Shown: positions 1-6,110 of the stretch, piece after piece
Numbering within the stretch: position 1 is the stretch's first letter
Layout of the letters: the number at the start of each line of letters is the position of its first letter
Assembly (NCBI GenBank): GCA_035446985.1
Contig: DAOTGG010000056.1
Span: 1 to 6,110 of the forward strand
DNA from: JAQUSX01 sp035446985
Lineage (GTDB): Bacteria > Bacillota > Clostridia > Christensenellales > CAG-314
Direction: 5' to 3'
DNA: 6,110 nucleotides
The notes under the pieces: generated by a model
What the model was told of the DNA's origin: nothing
What the model saw: only the letters and a program-made list of their open reading frames with translations
Databases searched by the model: none
Made by a program: the position numbers and the translations under genes

Positions 1-1536
1 GTCGTTATAGCCAATGAGTTTGCCAAAAGCGTAAAAAAAGACGAAATTGTGGAGAAAGTCGAAGCGGTAAACGGATATTTGAACTTCTTTCTTAACCGTG
101 AAACAGTCGGCGAAAAAGTATTAGGCGAAATTAAAGCCGCTAATGATTACGGAAAAAGCGATATCGGCAGCGGCAAAACGATATGTATAGATTATTCTTC
201 CATTAATATCGCAAAGCCTTTTCATATCGGACACCTTGGCACTACCGCGATAGGAAATTCGTTAAAACGTATTTATACGGAACTTGGCTTTAAAGTGGTG
301 GGAATAAATCACCTTGGCGACTGGGGAACGCAATTCGGCAAACTTATCGTGGCGTACAAGCTGTGGGGAAACACCGTTGATATCGACGGCGGCGGACTGA
401 AAGAACTGCAAAAGATTTATGTGCGTTTTCACGTTGAAGCGGAGAAAAACCCTGCGCTCGAAGAAGAAGCGAGAGAGTGGTTTGCAAAAATCGAACAAGG
501 AAACCGTGAGGCGTTGAAACTTTTTGAATATTTCAAAAAAATAACGCTCGACGAAGTAAAAAAAGTTTACGAAAGACTGGATGTAAAATTTGACAGTTGG
601 GACGGCGAAAGCTTTTTCAACGACAAAATGCAGCCGTTGTTAAAGGAATTAAGAGAGAAAAAAGTCACCGAAATATCAGACGGCGCGGAAATAATAGACT
701 TGTCGGCTTACGATATGCCGCCTTGCTTATTAGTAAAAAAAGACGGAGCGTCGCTCTATGCCACCAGAGATATGGCGGCGGCTGTATACCGCAAAAAAAC
801 GTACGATTTTTATAAATGCCTGTATGTAGTCGCGTTGCAGCAAAACCTATATTTCCGCCAGCTTTTCAAAGCGTTGGAGATAGCGGGGTACGAATGGGCA
901 AAAGATATGGTTCACGTCGCGTACGGAATGGTGTCGCTGGAAGAAGGCAGTATGTCCACCCGTAAAGGCAATACCGTGTGGCTTACGGATGTGCTTGATA
1001 AAGCTGTGGAAAAAGCCTTGAACACGATAAACGAAAAAAGCCCCGATAAAGAAAACAAAGAACAGATAGCCGAAGAAGTGGGCGTTGGAGCGGTTGTTTT
1101 TTCCGCTCTATGCAACAATCGTATGAAAGATATCGTTTTCAGTTTTGATAGAGTACTTAATTTTGACGGAGAAACGAGTCCGTATATTCAATACACGCAC
1201 GCAAGATGCTGTTCGGTTTTGGAAAAAGCGGAAGAAACGAAAACCAAAAAGCCCGATTATTCGGTATTTAACAACGAAGAAAGCGTGGTTTTATTAAAAC
1301 TCCTTAATATTTTCCCCGAAAAAATCAGCGAAGCGGGCGAAAAATACGAGCCGTCAGTAATAGCGAATTATCTTATCGACGTGGCGCAGGCTTTTAATAA
1401 ATATTATTTTGAAAATCGCATTTTGGGCGACGATAACGACAAGCAAGCGGCAAGACTAATGCTGGTACGTTCCACAAAAGATGTTATCGCAAAAGGATTG
1501 TATCTATTGGGTATTAAAGCGCCGCAAAAAATGTAA
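1..1536 (+). CDS. argS: Arginyl-tRNA synthetase, 3' part (5' end outside window)
   Basis: This cytoplasmic class Ia synthetase attaches arginine to tRNA-Arg using ATP. The frame is open from base 1, so the GTG at 49 is an internal codon and not the start. 511 residues are visible; bacterial ArgRS is usually about 550-580, so roughly 50-60 N-terminal residues are missing. What remains of the N-terminal tRNA-binding domain includes the family-typical VNGYLNFFLN stretch (about residues 24-33 of the fragment). The Rossmann catalytic domain follows, with HIGH at residues 75-78 (bases 223-234), the ArgRS motif HLGDWGTQFG at 104-113, and a KMSKS-equivalent MSTRKGN at 318-324. The alpha-helical DALR anticodon-binding domain starts near SPYIQYTHAR (residue 393) and ends with a typical LLGIKAPQKM C-terminus. 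The active-site loop reads INIAKPFHIGHLGTT, where many ArgRS have RST after HIGHL. No defect is seen and the gene looks functional. Confidence 0.97.
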   Translation, partial: VVIANEFAKSVKKDEIVEKVEAVNGYLNFFLNRETVGEKVLGEIKAANDYGKSDIGSGKTICIDYSSINIAKPFHIGHLGTTAIGNSLKRIYTELGFKVVGINHLGDWGTQFGKLIVAYKLWGNTVDIDGGGLKELQKIYVRFHVEAEKNPALEEEAREWFAKIEQGNREALKLFEYFKKITLDEVKKVYERLDVKFDSWDGESFFNDKMQPLLKELREKKVTEISDGAEIIDLSAYDMPPCLLVKKDGASLYATRDMAAAVYRKKTYDFYKCLYVVALQQNLYFRQLFKALEIAGYEWAKDMVHVAYGMVSLEEGSMSTRKGNTVWLTDVLDKAVEKALNTINEKSPDKENKEQIAEEVGVGAVVFSALCNNRMKDIVFSFDRVLNFDGETSPYIQYTHARCCSVLEKAEETKTKKPDYSVFNNEESVVLLKLLNIFPEKISEAGEKYEPSVIANYLIDVAQAFNKYYFENRILGDDNDKQAARLMLVRSTKDVIAKGLYLLGIKAPQKM

Positions 1537-1645
1537 GGCTCTTTTAATAAATAAATTGAAAACAGGTATTATAAAAACAAAAGATAATATAAAATTGAAT
1601 TGTAATCGATAGCGCAGTCACAGCAACTAACGGTTGACAGTTTTC
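1537..1645 (+). other. AT-rich gap between argS and the ABC operon
   Basis: This 109-nt stretch precedes the terminator hairpin and contains no convincing gene. A perfect TTGACA lies at 1634-1639, but nothing resembling a -10 box sits 16-18 nt downstream, where the terminator stem is. GATAAT (1583-1588) and TATAAA (1570-1575) resemble -10 boxes but lack a -35 at proper spacing. Two tiny frames with TTG starts exist (1556-1612 and 1634-1693), neither with a Shine-Dalgarno site. No T-box or other riboswitch motif was recognised. It is most simply the 3' UTR of argS, possibly with a weak promoter for the ABC operon. Confidence 0.5.
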
Positions 1646-1678
1646 GGGGGAATTAAGCGTTTTAGTTCCTCCTTTTTT
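1646..1678 (+). terminator. Intrinsic terminator between argS and the ABC pair
   Basis: An 11-bp stem (1646-1656 GGGGGAATTAA with 1662-1672 TTAGTTCCTCC, two G-U wobbles) closes a 5-nt loop and is followed directly by six T residues (1673-1678). This is the form of a rho-independent terminator. It lies 109 nt after the argS stop and 20 nt before the first ATG of the ABC operon. It probably ends argS transcription, but its position also allows it to act as an attenuator in the ABC leader. No competing antiterminator pairing for its G-rich arm was found upstream. Confidence 0.88.
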
Positions 1679-1697
1679 ATTGTGCGGAAATAATTAT

Positions 1698-1716
1698 TAT
1701 GATATCATACGCGTAT
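1698..1716. promoter_or_regulatory. Two overlapping palindromes at the ABC operon start
   Basis: TATGATATCATA (1698-1709) is a perfect 12-bp palindrome and overlaps a perfect 10-bp palindrome ATACGCGTAT (1707-1716). They fill the space between the two possible start codons of the first ABC gene (1699 and 1717). The first six bases, TATGAT, also resemble a -10 box, though no good -35 lies upstream. Neither can form an RNA hairpin with a usable loop, so any role would be as a DNA-binding site. The symmetry is directly visible; the regulatory role is speculative, and it may just be coding sequence for the first six residues. Confidence 0.3.
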
Positions 1717-3438
1717 ATGAAAATCTTAAAAGAATATTTGAAACCCTACACAGGGAAAATCATAGTTATTGCTTTGCTGTACGCTTTGTCTATACTCGCA
1801 ATGATAATAACGCCAAAGATAATGTCAAACATTATCACATTTGGTATAGCCGTGCAAGATATGCATTATATCTGGACACGCGGATTGCTGATGATTGCGA
1901 TAGCGACGCCCACTCTATTGATTATACTTGTTATATCAAAACTCAAAGCTGATTTAACAACGGGTTATATAGCTGACTTGAGAAAAGGAATTTTCAAAAA
2001 AATCAATTCCTTAACCGCGGAAGAATTTGCGTCCAAAGGCACGGCAAGCCTGCTTACGCGCTCCACCGACGATACTTGGTTTATGCAAGAAGTAGTAGGT
2101 CAAATTATTTACGTATTAGTGTCCACGCCGTTATTGTTTATCGGCGGTATCGTAATGACGTTTATTGCCGACTGGATTTTGGCTTTGATAATGTTAGGAA
2201 TTTCCCCCATTATTTTATTCTTTATTTGGTTAATCAACAGAAGACTGTTCGGTTTATACGACAACAGCGAAAAATATATGGATATTCAAAACAAAGTAAT
2301 GCGTGAAAGATTAAAAGGACTACGCGTAATCCGTGCTTTTAACAAAGAACCTTACGAGCACGAAAGAGTGTCTGACGCAACCAAAACTATGGCTGTATAT
2401 ATTATAAAAGCCAACGTTTTGACAAGCATAGTTCAACCGATTTCCGCTTTTCTGCTAAATATCGCAACGGTTTTGATTTTGTATTTCGGCGCGATGCGCA
2501 TACAAACGTCGGTATTACTTACGGCGGGCGACGTAATCGCTACCATACAGTACATAGCTCTCATTATGTCTTCATTGATGATGGGTTCCGCGCTGCTTTT
2601 ATATATGCCGAAAATCAAAGTTACGCTGAATAGACTGGGCGAAATTTTCGCTATGGAAGGTTCGGAAGCGGATGCGGAAGAATCAATAAAACTTGCGGGC
2701 GATATAAAAATTGAAAATATGGATTTTTGTTACCCCGATTCGCAAACGCCCGTGCTGAAAAATATAAACGTGGACGTGCAAAACGGTCAGGTGGTCGGTA
2801 TAATCGGCGGCACAGGCTCGGGGAAAACAACGTTAATGAAGTTGTTAATGGGTTTTTACAGACCGAATGAAGGCAATATGTACATAGGCGGAAAATCCGT
2901 GTTTGACCTAAACGCTGGCACTATTCGCGACAACGCTTCGATAGCGTTGCAAAAAGCGATGATTTTCCGCGGAACGATAGAAGACAATATCAAAATGGGT
3001 AATCAAAACGCTACCGAAGAACAAATAAAAGAAGCGGCGGAAATATCTCAGTTAAAAGAACTGATTTCGGGGAATGCCGACGGCTTAAAGCACGAACTCA
3101 CGCAAGCTGGCGGCAACATAAGCGGCGGACAAAAACAGCGTATCAATATCGCCCGCACCATTATTAAAGACGCTTCGATATTCATTTTTGACGACAGTTT
3201 TTCCGCACTAGACTATCTTACGGAATCAAAATTGAGAAAAAAAGTCAACAAATATTTGTCGGGAAAAACGCAGCTTATTGTAACCCAAAGAGCGGCTACG
3301 GCAATGCGCTGCGACAAAATTTACGTCATGGATAAAGGCGAAATAGTAGGCAGCGGCGCGCACGAAGATCTACTGAAAACTTGTCCTATATACAAAGAAA
3401 TATACGATTCGCAGCTGGGGGGTGTGATTAATGGCTAA
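1699..3438 (+). CDS. ABC exporter half-transporter, degenerate-site subunit (BmrC/LmrC/TM287-like)
   Basis: This membrane protein is one half of a heterodimeric ABC exporter; the substrate is unknown, and relatives often export drugs or lipophilic compounds. The 579 residues form one six-helix transmembrane domain (helices near 21-45, 60-82, 136-156, 158-180, 244-266, 276-302) and a C-terminal ATPase domain (about 335-579). Visible motifs are A-loop Tyr345, Walker A GGTGSGKT (370-377), Q-loop Gln418, signature ISGGQ (474-478), Walker B IFIFD ending at Asp498, and D-loop SALD (502-505). The catalytic glutamate after Walker B is Asp499 and the H-loop histidine is Gln530, so its own Walker site should hydrolyse ATP poorly. 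This matches the degenerate subunit of heterodimeric exporters. Start: ATG 1699 has only a weak GGA at 1686-1688; the in-frame ATG at 1717 (MKILKEYLKPY) resembles family N-termini and is a real alternative. The gene overlaps the next by 8 nt. Confidence 0.93.
   Translation: MISYAYMKILKEYLKPYTGKIIVIALLYALSILAMIITPKIMSNIITFGIAVQDMHYIWTRGLLMIAIATPTLLIILVISKLKADLTTGYIADLRKGIFKKINSLTAEEFASKGTASLLTRSTDDTWFMQEVVGQIIYVLVSTPLLFIGGIVMTFIADWILALIMLGISPIILFFIWLINRRLFGLYDNSEKYMDIQNKVMRERLKGLRVIRAFNKEPYEHERVSDATKTMAVYIIKANVLTSIVQPISAFLLNIATVLILYFGAMRIQTSVLLTAGDVIATIQYIALIMSSLMMGSALLLYMPKIKVTLNRLGEIFAMEGSEADAEESIKLAGDIKIENMDFCYPDSQTPVLKNINVDVQNGQVVGIIGGTGSGKTTLMKLLMGFYRPNEGNMYIGGKSVFDLNAGTIRDNASIALQKAMIFRGTIEDNIKMGNQNATEEQIKEAAEISQLKELISGNADGLKHELTQAGGNISGGQKQRINIARTIIKDASIFIFDDSFSALDYLTESKLRKKVNKYLSGKTQLIVTQRAATAMRCDKIYVMDKGEIVGSGAHEDLLKTCPIYKEIYDSQLGGVING
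3417..3424 (+). promoter_or_regulatory. Ribosome binding site of the second ABC gene
   Basis: GGGGGGTG, six nucleotides before ATG 3431, can pair along all eight positions with the 16S anti-Shine-Dalgarno if the two G-for-A changes pair as G-U wobbles. It lies inside the last codons of the first ABC gene and fixes the start of the second at 3431. It is far stronger than anything ahead of the first ABC gene. Confidence 0.75.
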
Positions 3439-5224
3439 AAAAGAAAAAAAGAAAAATCTTACCTTAAAAACGCTGCGCCGTATGTTTGTCGACGTTAAAC
3501 CTATTTTGGGCTACTTGCTTTTGGGGTTTTTTATCTGCTCGACCAGCGTAATATTAGCTCTTATCGCTCCCATAGTATTGGGCAGAATTACAGATACGAT
3601 TTACGCTTATTGGGAAAGTAAGCAGATTATAGGCGGAGCGGCGGTCCTGGAAAAAGCGGCCTTATTCAAAGACGCCGTAACCCTTGCGATAATATACCTC
3701 GGCTCCGGCGTTGTAGCGGTTATGAATTTTATTGTAATGAACAACGTAGTATCGAAATTTTACGCCTGCGGAATGAGAATAAAAATGTCCGACAAAATCA
3801 CGCGTATGCCGATAAAATACGTGGACAAAACGCCGAACGGAGACATTATCTCGCGAATGATGAGCGACGTTTCGCAAATGGGCACGTCTTTGCACAGTAT
3901 TATATACATACTGACTTACGGTTTTTTGCAGTTAATCGGCGTATCTATAATGATGTTCCGTGTAAACGCCTTGATGGCGGGACTGGTCATTATTATAATA
4001 CCTTTATCTTTGCTCATAACCTTATCGATGGCTTCAAAAGTAGAAAAATATTACGACAAAGCCAGAAAGCATATAGGCAAATGGTATTCTATTACGGAAG
4101 AAGATTATTCGGGTTTTGACACTATAAAAGCCTTCCATCTCGAAGCGCAGCAAAACGCGGCTCAAGCTCAAATAGCCGACGATATTTGCCGTGAAGATAG
4201 AAAAGCAAGCACGCTGGTGAACAAAATTCAACCTATCATCAGTTTTACAAATACTTTGGCGTTTGCGGGAATATGCGTTTTGGGCGGATATTTAACGCTG
4301 CAGGGCACGGTAACGGTAGGCGATATGGTGGCGGTGTTAATGTATGCGAGAATGGTTGCCGATCCGCTTGATATGATTGCGCAAAATTTTGGAAGCATGC
4401 AGAGGGTATTTACTTCAGCGAGAAAAGTTTACGACTTTTTGGACGAAGAAGAAATGACAGTCAATACTTCTCACGAGATACCTTCGGGCGAAGGAGAAGT
4501 CGTTTTTGAAGATGTGAATTTTTCTTACTCTTCCGACAAACCTTTAATTGAAAACTTAAATCTGCATATCAAACCTGGACAAAAAGTCGCTATCGTGGGT
4601 CCTACGGGCGGCGGAAAAACGACGATTGTAAATTTGCTTATGAGATTTTACGACGTTGACAGCGGCAGAATTTTGATTGACGGCATCGATTCCACCAGAA
4701 TGGACAGAAGCAGAGTAAGAGATATTTTTGGAATGGTTCTGCAAGACACTTGGCTTTTCAGCGGCACGATTTATGAAAATATCGCATACGGCAAAGAAAA
4801 CGCGACAAAGCAGGAAGTAATGGAAGCGGCGGAAAGCGCGCGGATAGATTATTTTATCGATACGATGCCTAACGGCTACGATACTGTGATAAATGAAGAA
4901 ACAAGCAATATAAGCGCGGGACAAAAACAGATGCTTACTATTGCGAGAGCGTACCTGGCTAATAAACCGATATTGATACTTGACGAAGCAACAAGTAACG
5001 TCGATACGCGTACGGAACTGCTTATCCAAGAAACGATGGATAAACTGGTAAAAGGCAAAACCAGTTTCGTAATAGCGCATAGATTGTCCACCATTGTGAA
5101 CTCTGATATAATAGTGGTTGTAGATAACGGACATATCGTGGAAACGGGCACGCACCACGAATTAATGGCGAGAAACGGTTTTTATACTGAAATTTACAAT
5201 AGCCAATACGACCTATTAAGATAA
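3431..5224 (+). CDS. ABC exporter half-transporter, catalytic subunit (BmrD/LmrD/TM288-like)
   Basis: This is the partner half-transporter and supplies the competent catalytic glutamate. The 597 residues begin with a lysine-rich cytosolic stretch (MAKKEKKK), then six transmembrane helices (near 27-50, 83-106, 154-176, 180-202, 270-290, 296-318), then an ATPase domain (about 355-597). Visible motifs are A-loop Tyr366, Walker A GPTGGGKT (390-397), Q-loop Gln438, signature ISAGQ (494-498), Walker B ILILD with Asp518 and catalytic Glu519, D-loop SNVD (522-525), and H-loop His550 in IAHRLSTI. The signature has Ala in place of the first Gly of LSGGQ. In an ABC dimer this motif faces the partner's Walker site, which here is the degenerate one. 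Its start overlaps the preceding gene by 8 nt (ATGGCTAA), which suggests translational coupling and matched production. The family call is firm; the substrate cannot be told from sequence. Confidence 0.95.
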   Translation: MAKKEKKKNLTLKTLRRMFVDVKPILGYLLLGFFICSTSVILALIAPIVLGRITDTIYAYWESKQIIGGAAVLEKAALFKDAVTLAIIYLGSGVVAVMNFIVMNNVVSKFYACGMRIKMSDKITRMPIKYVDKTPNGDIISRMMSDVSQMGTSLHSIIYILTYGFLQLIGVSIMMFRVNALMAGLVIIIIPLSLLITLSMASKVEKYYDKARKHIGKWYSITEEDYSGFDTIKAFHLEAQQNAAQAQIADDICREDRKASTLVNKIQPIISFTNTLAFAGICVLGGYLTLQGTVTVGDMVAVLMYARMVADPLDMIAQNFGSMQRVFTSARKVYDFLDEEEMTVNTSHEIPSGEGEVVFEDVNFSYSSDKPLIENLNLHIKPGQKVAIVGPTGGGKTTIVNLLMRFYDVDSGRILIDGIDSTRMDRSRVRDIFGMVLQDTWLFSGTIYENIAYGKENATKQEVMEAAESARIDYFIDTMPNGYDTVINEETSNISAGQKQMLTIARAYLANKPILILDEATSNVDTRTELLIQETMDKLVKGKTSFVIAHRLSTIVNSDIIVVVDNGHIVETGTHHELMARNGFYTEIYNSQYDLLR

Positions 5225-5277
5225 TTTTGTAAATTTATAACGCTACTAACACAGTTTTTTCACACTGGAATTATATA

Positions 5278-5316
5278 TTTAGTCAATAGGAGTTTTCTTA
5301 TTGACTAAAATTTTTT
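5278..5316 (+). terminator. Intrinsic terminator after the ABC operon
   Basis: A perfect 11-bp stem (5278-5288 TTTAGTCAATA with 5299-5309 TATTGACTAAA) is extended by three more pairs (5289-5291 with 5296-5298, one G-U) around a GTTT loop. One A and six T residues follow (5311-5316). The stem is AT-rich but long. It lies 53 nt after the ABC stop and only 4 nt before the GGAAGGGG ribosome binding site of the protease gene. It has no clear T-run for the opposite strand, so it looks one-directional. Confidence 0.88.
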
Positions 5317-5320
5317 ATTT

Positions 5321-5328
5321 GGAAGGGG
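5321..5328 (+). promoter_or_regulatory. Ribosome binding site of the protease gene
   Basis: GGAAGGGG ends four nucleotides before ATG 5333, with AGGGG as the best anti-Shine-Dalgarno match. Together with the basic-then-hydrophobic N-terminus that follows, it supports 5333 as the true start. No promoter is recognisable between the terminator and this site. Confidence 0.7.
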
Positions 5329-5332
5329 CGAA

Positions 5333-6110
5333 ATGAGAAGCAAAAAAATAGTTATTATCGCTTGTATTCTTATAGCGGTATCGGTTTTTGGAGCCGGCTG
5401 CGGTATTGCGGCGGGACAAAATTACACTCTTTATAAATACATAGATACCGTTTACAGTTTGGCGCCGCAAAAACTTATCGACGGCTACAAAACTATATCG
5501 GCGTCGGAGACTTCTATGACCGTATCAACTATCGTAATGCCGTGCGTATACGAAGTTGACTGTACTATTTATTATTCTTATTCCGCGTATTTTGCGGGCA
5601 GTAAGCCCGGTACAGGATCTATTCAAAAGGTAAACGAGTCGGTCACAAAACACGCCACCGCTTTTATGATAAATGAAAACGGTTATCTATTGACAAACGC
5701 TCACGTCATAACTTTGGAAAACGCCGCTAGTTATACAGACTTGAAATATCAGGCGTGGGAAATAAAAATAAATCTTGCCGAAACCGATACGTATTTTAAC
5801 GCTTACGTGACGGCGTACGATACTCAGCTTGACCTTGCTATTTTGCGGATCAGCACGGCGCAAGTAAATGTTTCGACCTTAGAATACGTCGCTTTTTACA
5901 ATCTTCAAGACCCGACTTTGGTAGATTACCCTACAGCGGAAATGTATTACGGCGAGCCTGTCGTTACGATAGGTAATACCTTAGGTTACGGCTTGGCTGT
6001 GTCGCAGGGAATAGTTTCCGCGCCGAGAAGATATTTTAGCGACGGCGTAAATTACACGGCGGCAATACAAATAAATATGCCTGTCAACGATGGCGATTCG
6101 GGCGGCGTAC
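5333..6110 (+). CDS. HtrA/DegP-like trypsin-fold serine protease, 5' part (3' end outside window)
   Basis: This is probably a surface-exposed serine endoprotease of the HtrA/Deg type, a group that acts in envelope protein quality control. 259 residues are visible with no stop. The N-terminus has a basic start (MRSKK) and a hydrophobic segment (about 6-22), then Cys23 in FGAGC, which could be a weak lipobox; otherwise the segment is a membrane anchor. A linker of about 40 residues precedes the protease fold. The catalytic triad is visible: His124 in LLTNAHVI, Asp167 in QLDLAILRI, and Ser256 in NDGDSGGV. The strand VVTIGNTLGYGLAVSQGIVS (about 214-233) matches the HtrA pattern IGNPLG...VTxGIVS. 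Around the serine the sequence is NDGDSGG, not the usual HtrA NPGNSGG, so it is a divergent member. Any PDZ domain would lie beyond the window. Two cysteines (71 and 77) sit in the first strand region. The protease fold is firm; the HtrA subgroup is likely but not certain. Confidence 0.88.
   Translation, partial: MRSKKIVIIACILIAVSVFGAGCGIAAGQNYTLYKYIDTVYSLAPQKLIDGYKTISASETSMTVSTIVMPCVYEVDCTIYYSYSAYFAGSKPGTGSIQKVNESVTKHATAFMINENGYLLTNAHVITLENAASYTDLKYQAWEIKINLAETDTYFNAYVTAYDTQLDLAILRISTAQVNVSTLEYVAFYNLQDPTLVDYPTAEMYYGEPVVTIGNTLGYGLAVSQGIVSAPRRYFSDGVNYTAAIQINMPVNDGDSGGV

Noticed and set aside
49..51. GTG at 49 as the start of argS
   Set aside because: The frame is open to base 1 and upstream codons continue the protein. 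Starting here would remove most of the N-terminal tRNA-binding domain.
1556..1612. 18-codon TTG-start frame as a leader peptide for attenuation of the ABC operon
   Set aside because: It has no Shine-Dalgarno site and an unusual start, and its end does not overlap the hairpin in a way that would control it.
1634..1663. Promoter with TTGACA as -35
   Set aside because: The bases 16-18 nt downstream (around GCGTTT) are unlike a -10 box and lie in the terminator loop and stem.
1634..1693. 19-codon TTG-start frame running through the terminator hairpin
   Set aside because: It is placed suggestively for translational control of the terminator, but there is no ribosome binding site before it and the TTG is equally the start of a TTGACA hexamer. 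It is too weak to call a gene.
1680..1952. 90-residue frame starting just before the first ABC gene, in another frame
   Set aside because: It starts with a non-ATG codon in the terminator T-run, lacks a ribosome binding site and overlaps the clearly real ABC frame. Its composition is that of an out-of-frame translation.
4876..5151. 91-residue open frame on the minus strand
   Set aside because: It is another antisense shadow inside the second ABC gene; it even overlaps the other minus-strand frame and shows no family features.
4556..5158. 200-residue open frame on the minus strand
   Set aside because: It lies wholly opposite the ATPase domain of the second ABC gene, whose motifs are all intact in the + frame. 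The minus-strand translation shows no recognisable domain and has no independent context. It is a shadow of codon bias.
5301..5329. Promoter with TTGACT at 5301-5306 as -35 for the protease gene
   Set aside because: The hexamer is part of the terminator stem, the bases at -10 spacing are G-rich Shine-Dalgarno sequence, and transcription would begin past the start codon.
1..6110. CRISPR array, tRNA or rRNA genes, insertion sequences or attachment sites
   Set aside because: No regularly spaced repeats, cloverleaf-like segments, transposase motifs or terminal inverted repeats were seen; nearly all sequence is accounted for by four genes and two terminators.

Overview
The window holds four protein-coding genes, all on the + strand: the 3' part of argS (arginyl-tRNA synthetase), a complete pair of overlapping ABC half-transporter genes, and the 5' part of an HtrA/trypsin-like serine protease gene. 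Moderate-to-low GC, purine-rich Shine-Dalgarno sites, U-tailed intrinsic terminators, the clostridial look of the ArgRS active-site region and a BmrCD/TM287-288-type exporter all point to a Gram-positive Bacillota, probably an uncultured Clostridia-like lineage. This assignment is inferred from the look of the sequence and has not been tested by alignment.

Layout. Positions 1-1536 carry argS, with its N-terminus cut off by the window edge. Positions 1537-1698 are an AT-rich gap with a strong intrinsic terminator (1646-1678) only 20 nt before the next start codon, followed by two overlapping palindromes at that start. Positions 1699-3438 and 3431-5224 are the two ABC exporter subunits, overlapping by 8 nt. 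Positions 5225-5332 hold a second strong intrinsic terminator (5278-5316) and the ribosome binding site of the last gene. Positions 5333-6110 encode a secreted or membrane-anchored serine protease that runs off the end just after its catalytic serine.

How the genes work together. The two ABC proteins almost certainly form one heterodimeric exporter. Subunit 1 has lost the catalytic glutamate (Asp) and the H-loop histidine (Gln), while subunit 2 keeps both but has an altered signature motif (ISAGQ). The altered residues of both subunits would fall in the same composite ATP site, leaving one degenerate and one active site. ArgS and the protease are separated from the transporter pair by terminators and show no evident functional link to it.

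No clear novel system is visible. The points most worth a second look are the divergent HtrA-like protease, the placement of each terminator right against the next gene's translation start, and the palindromes at the transporter start.
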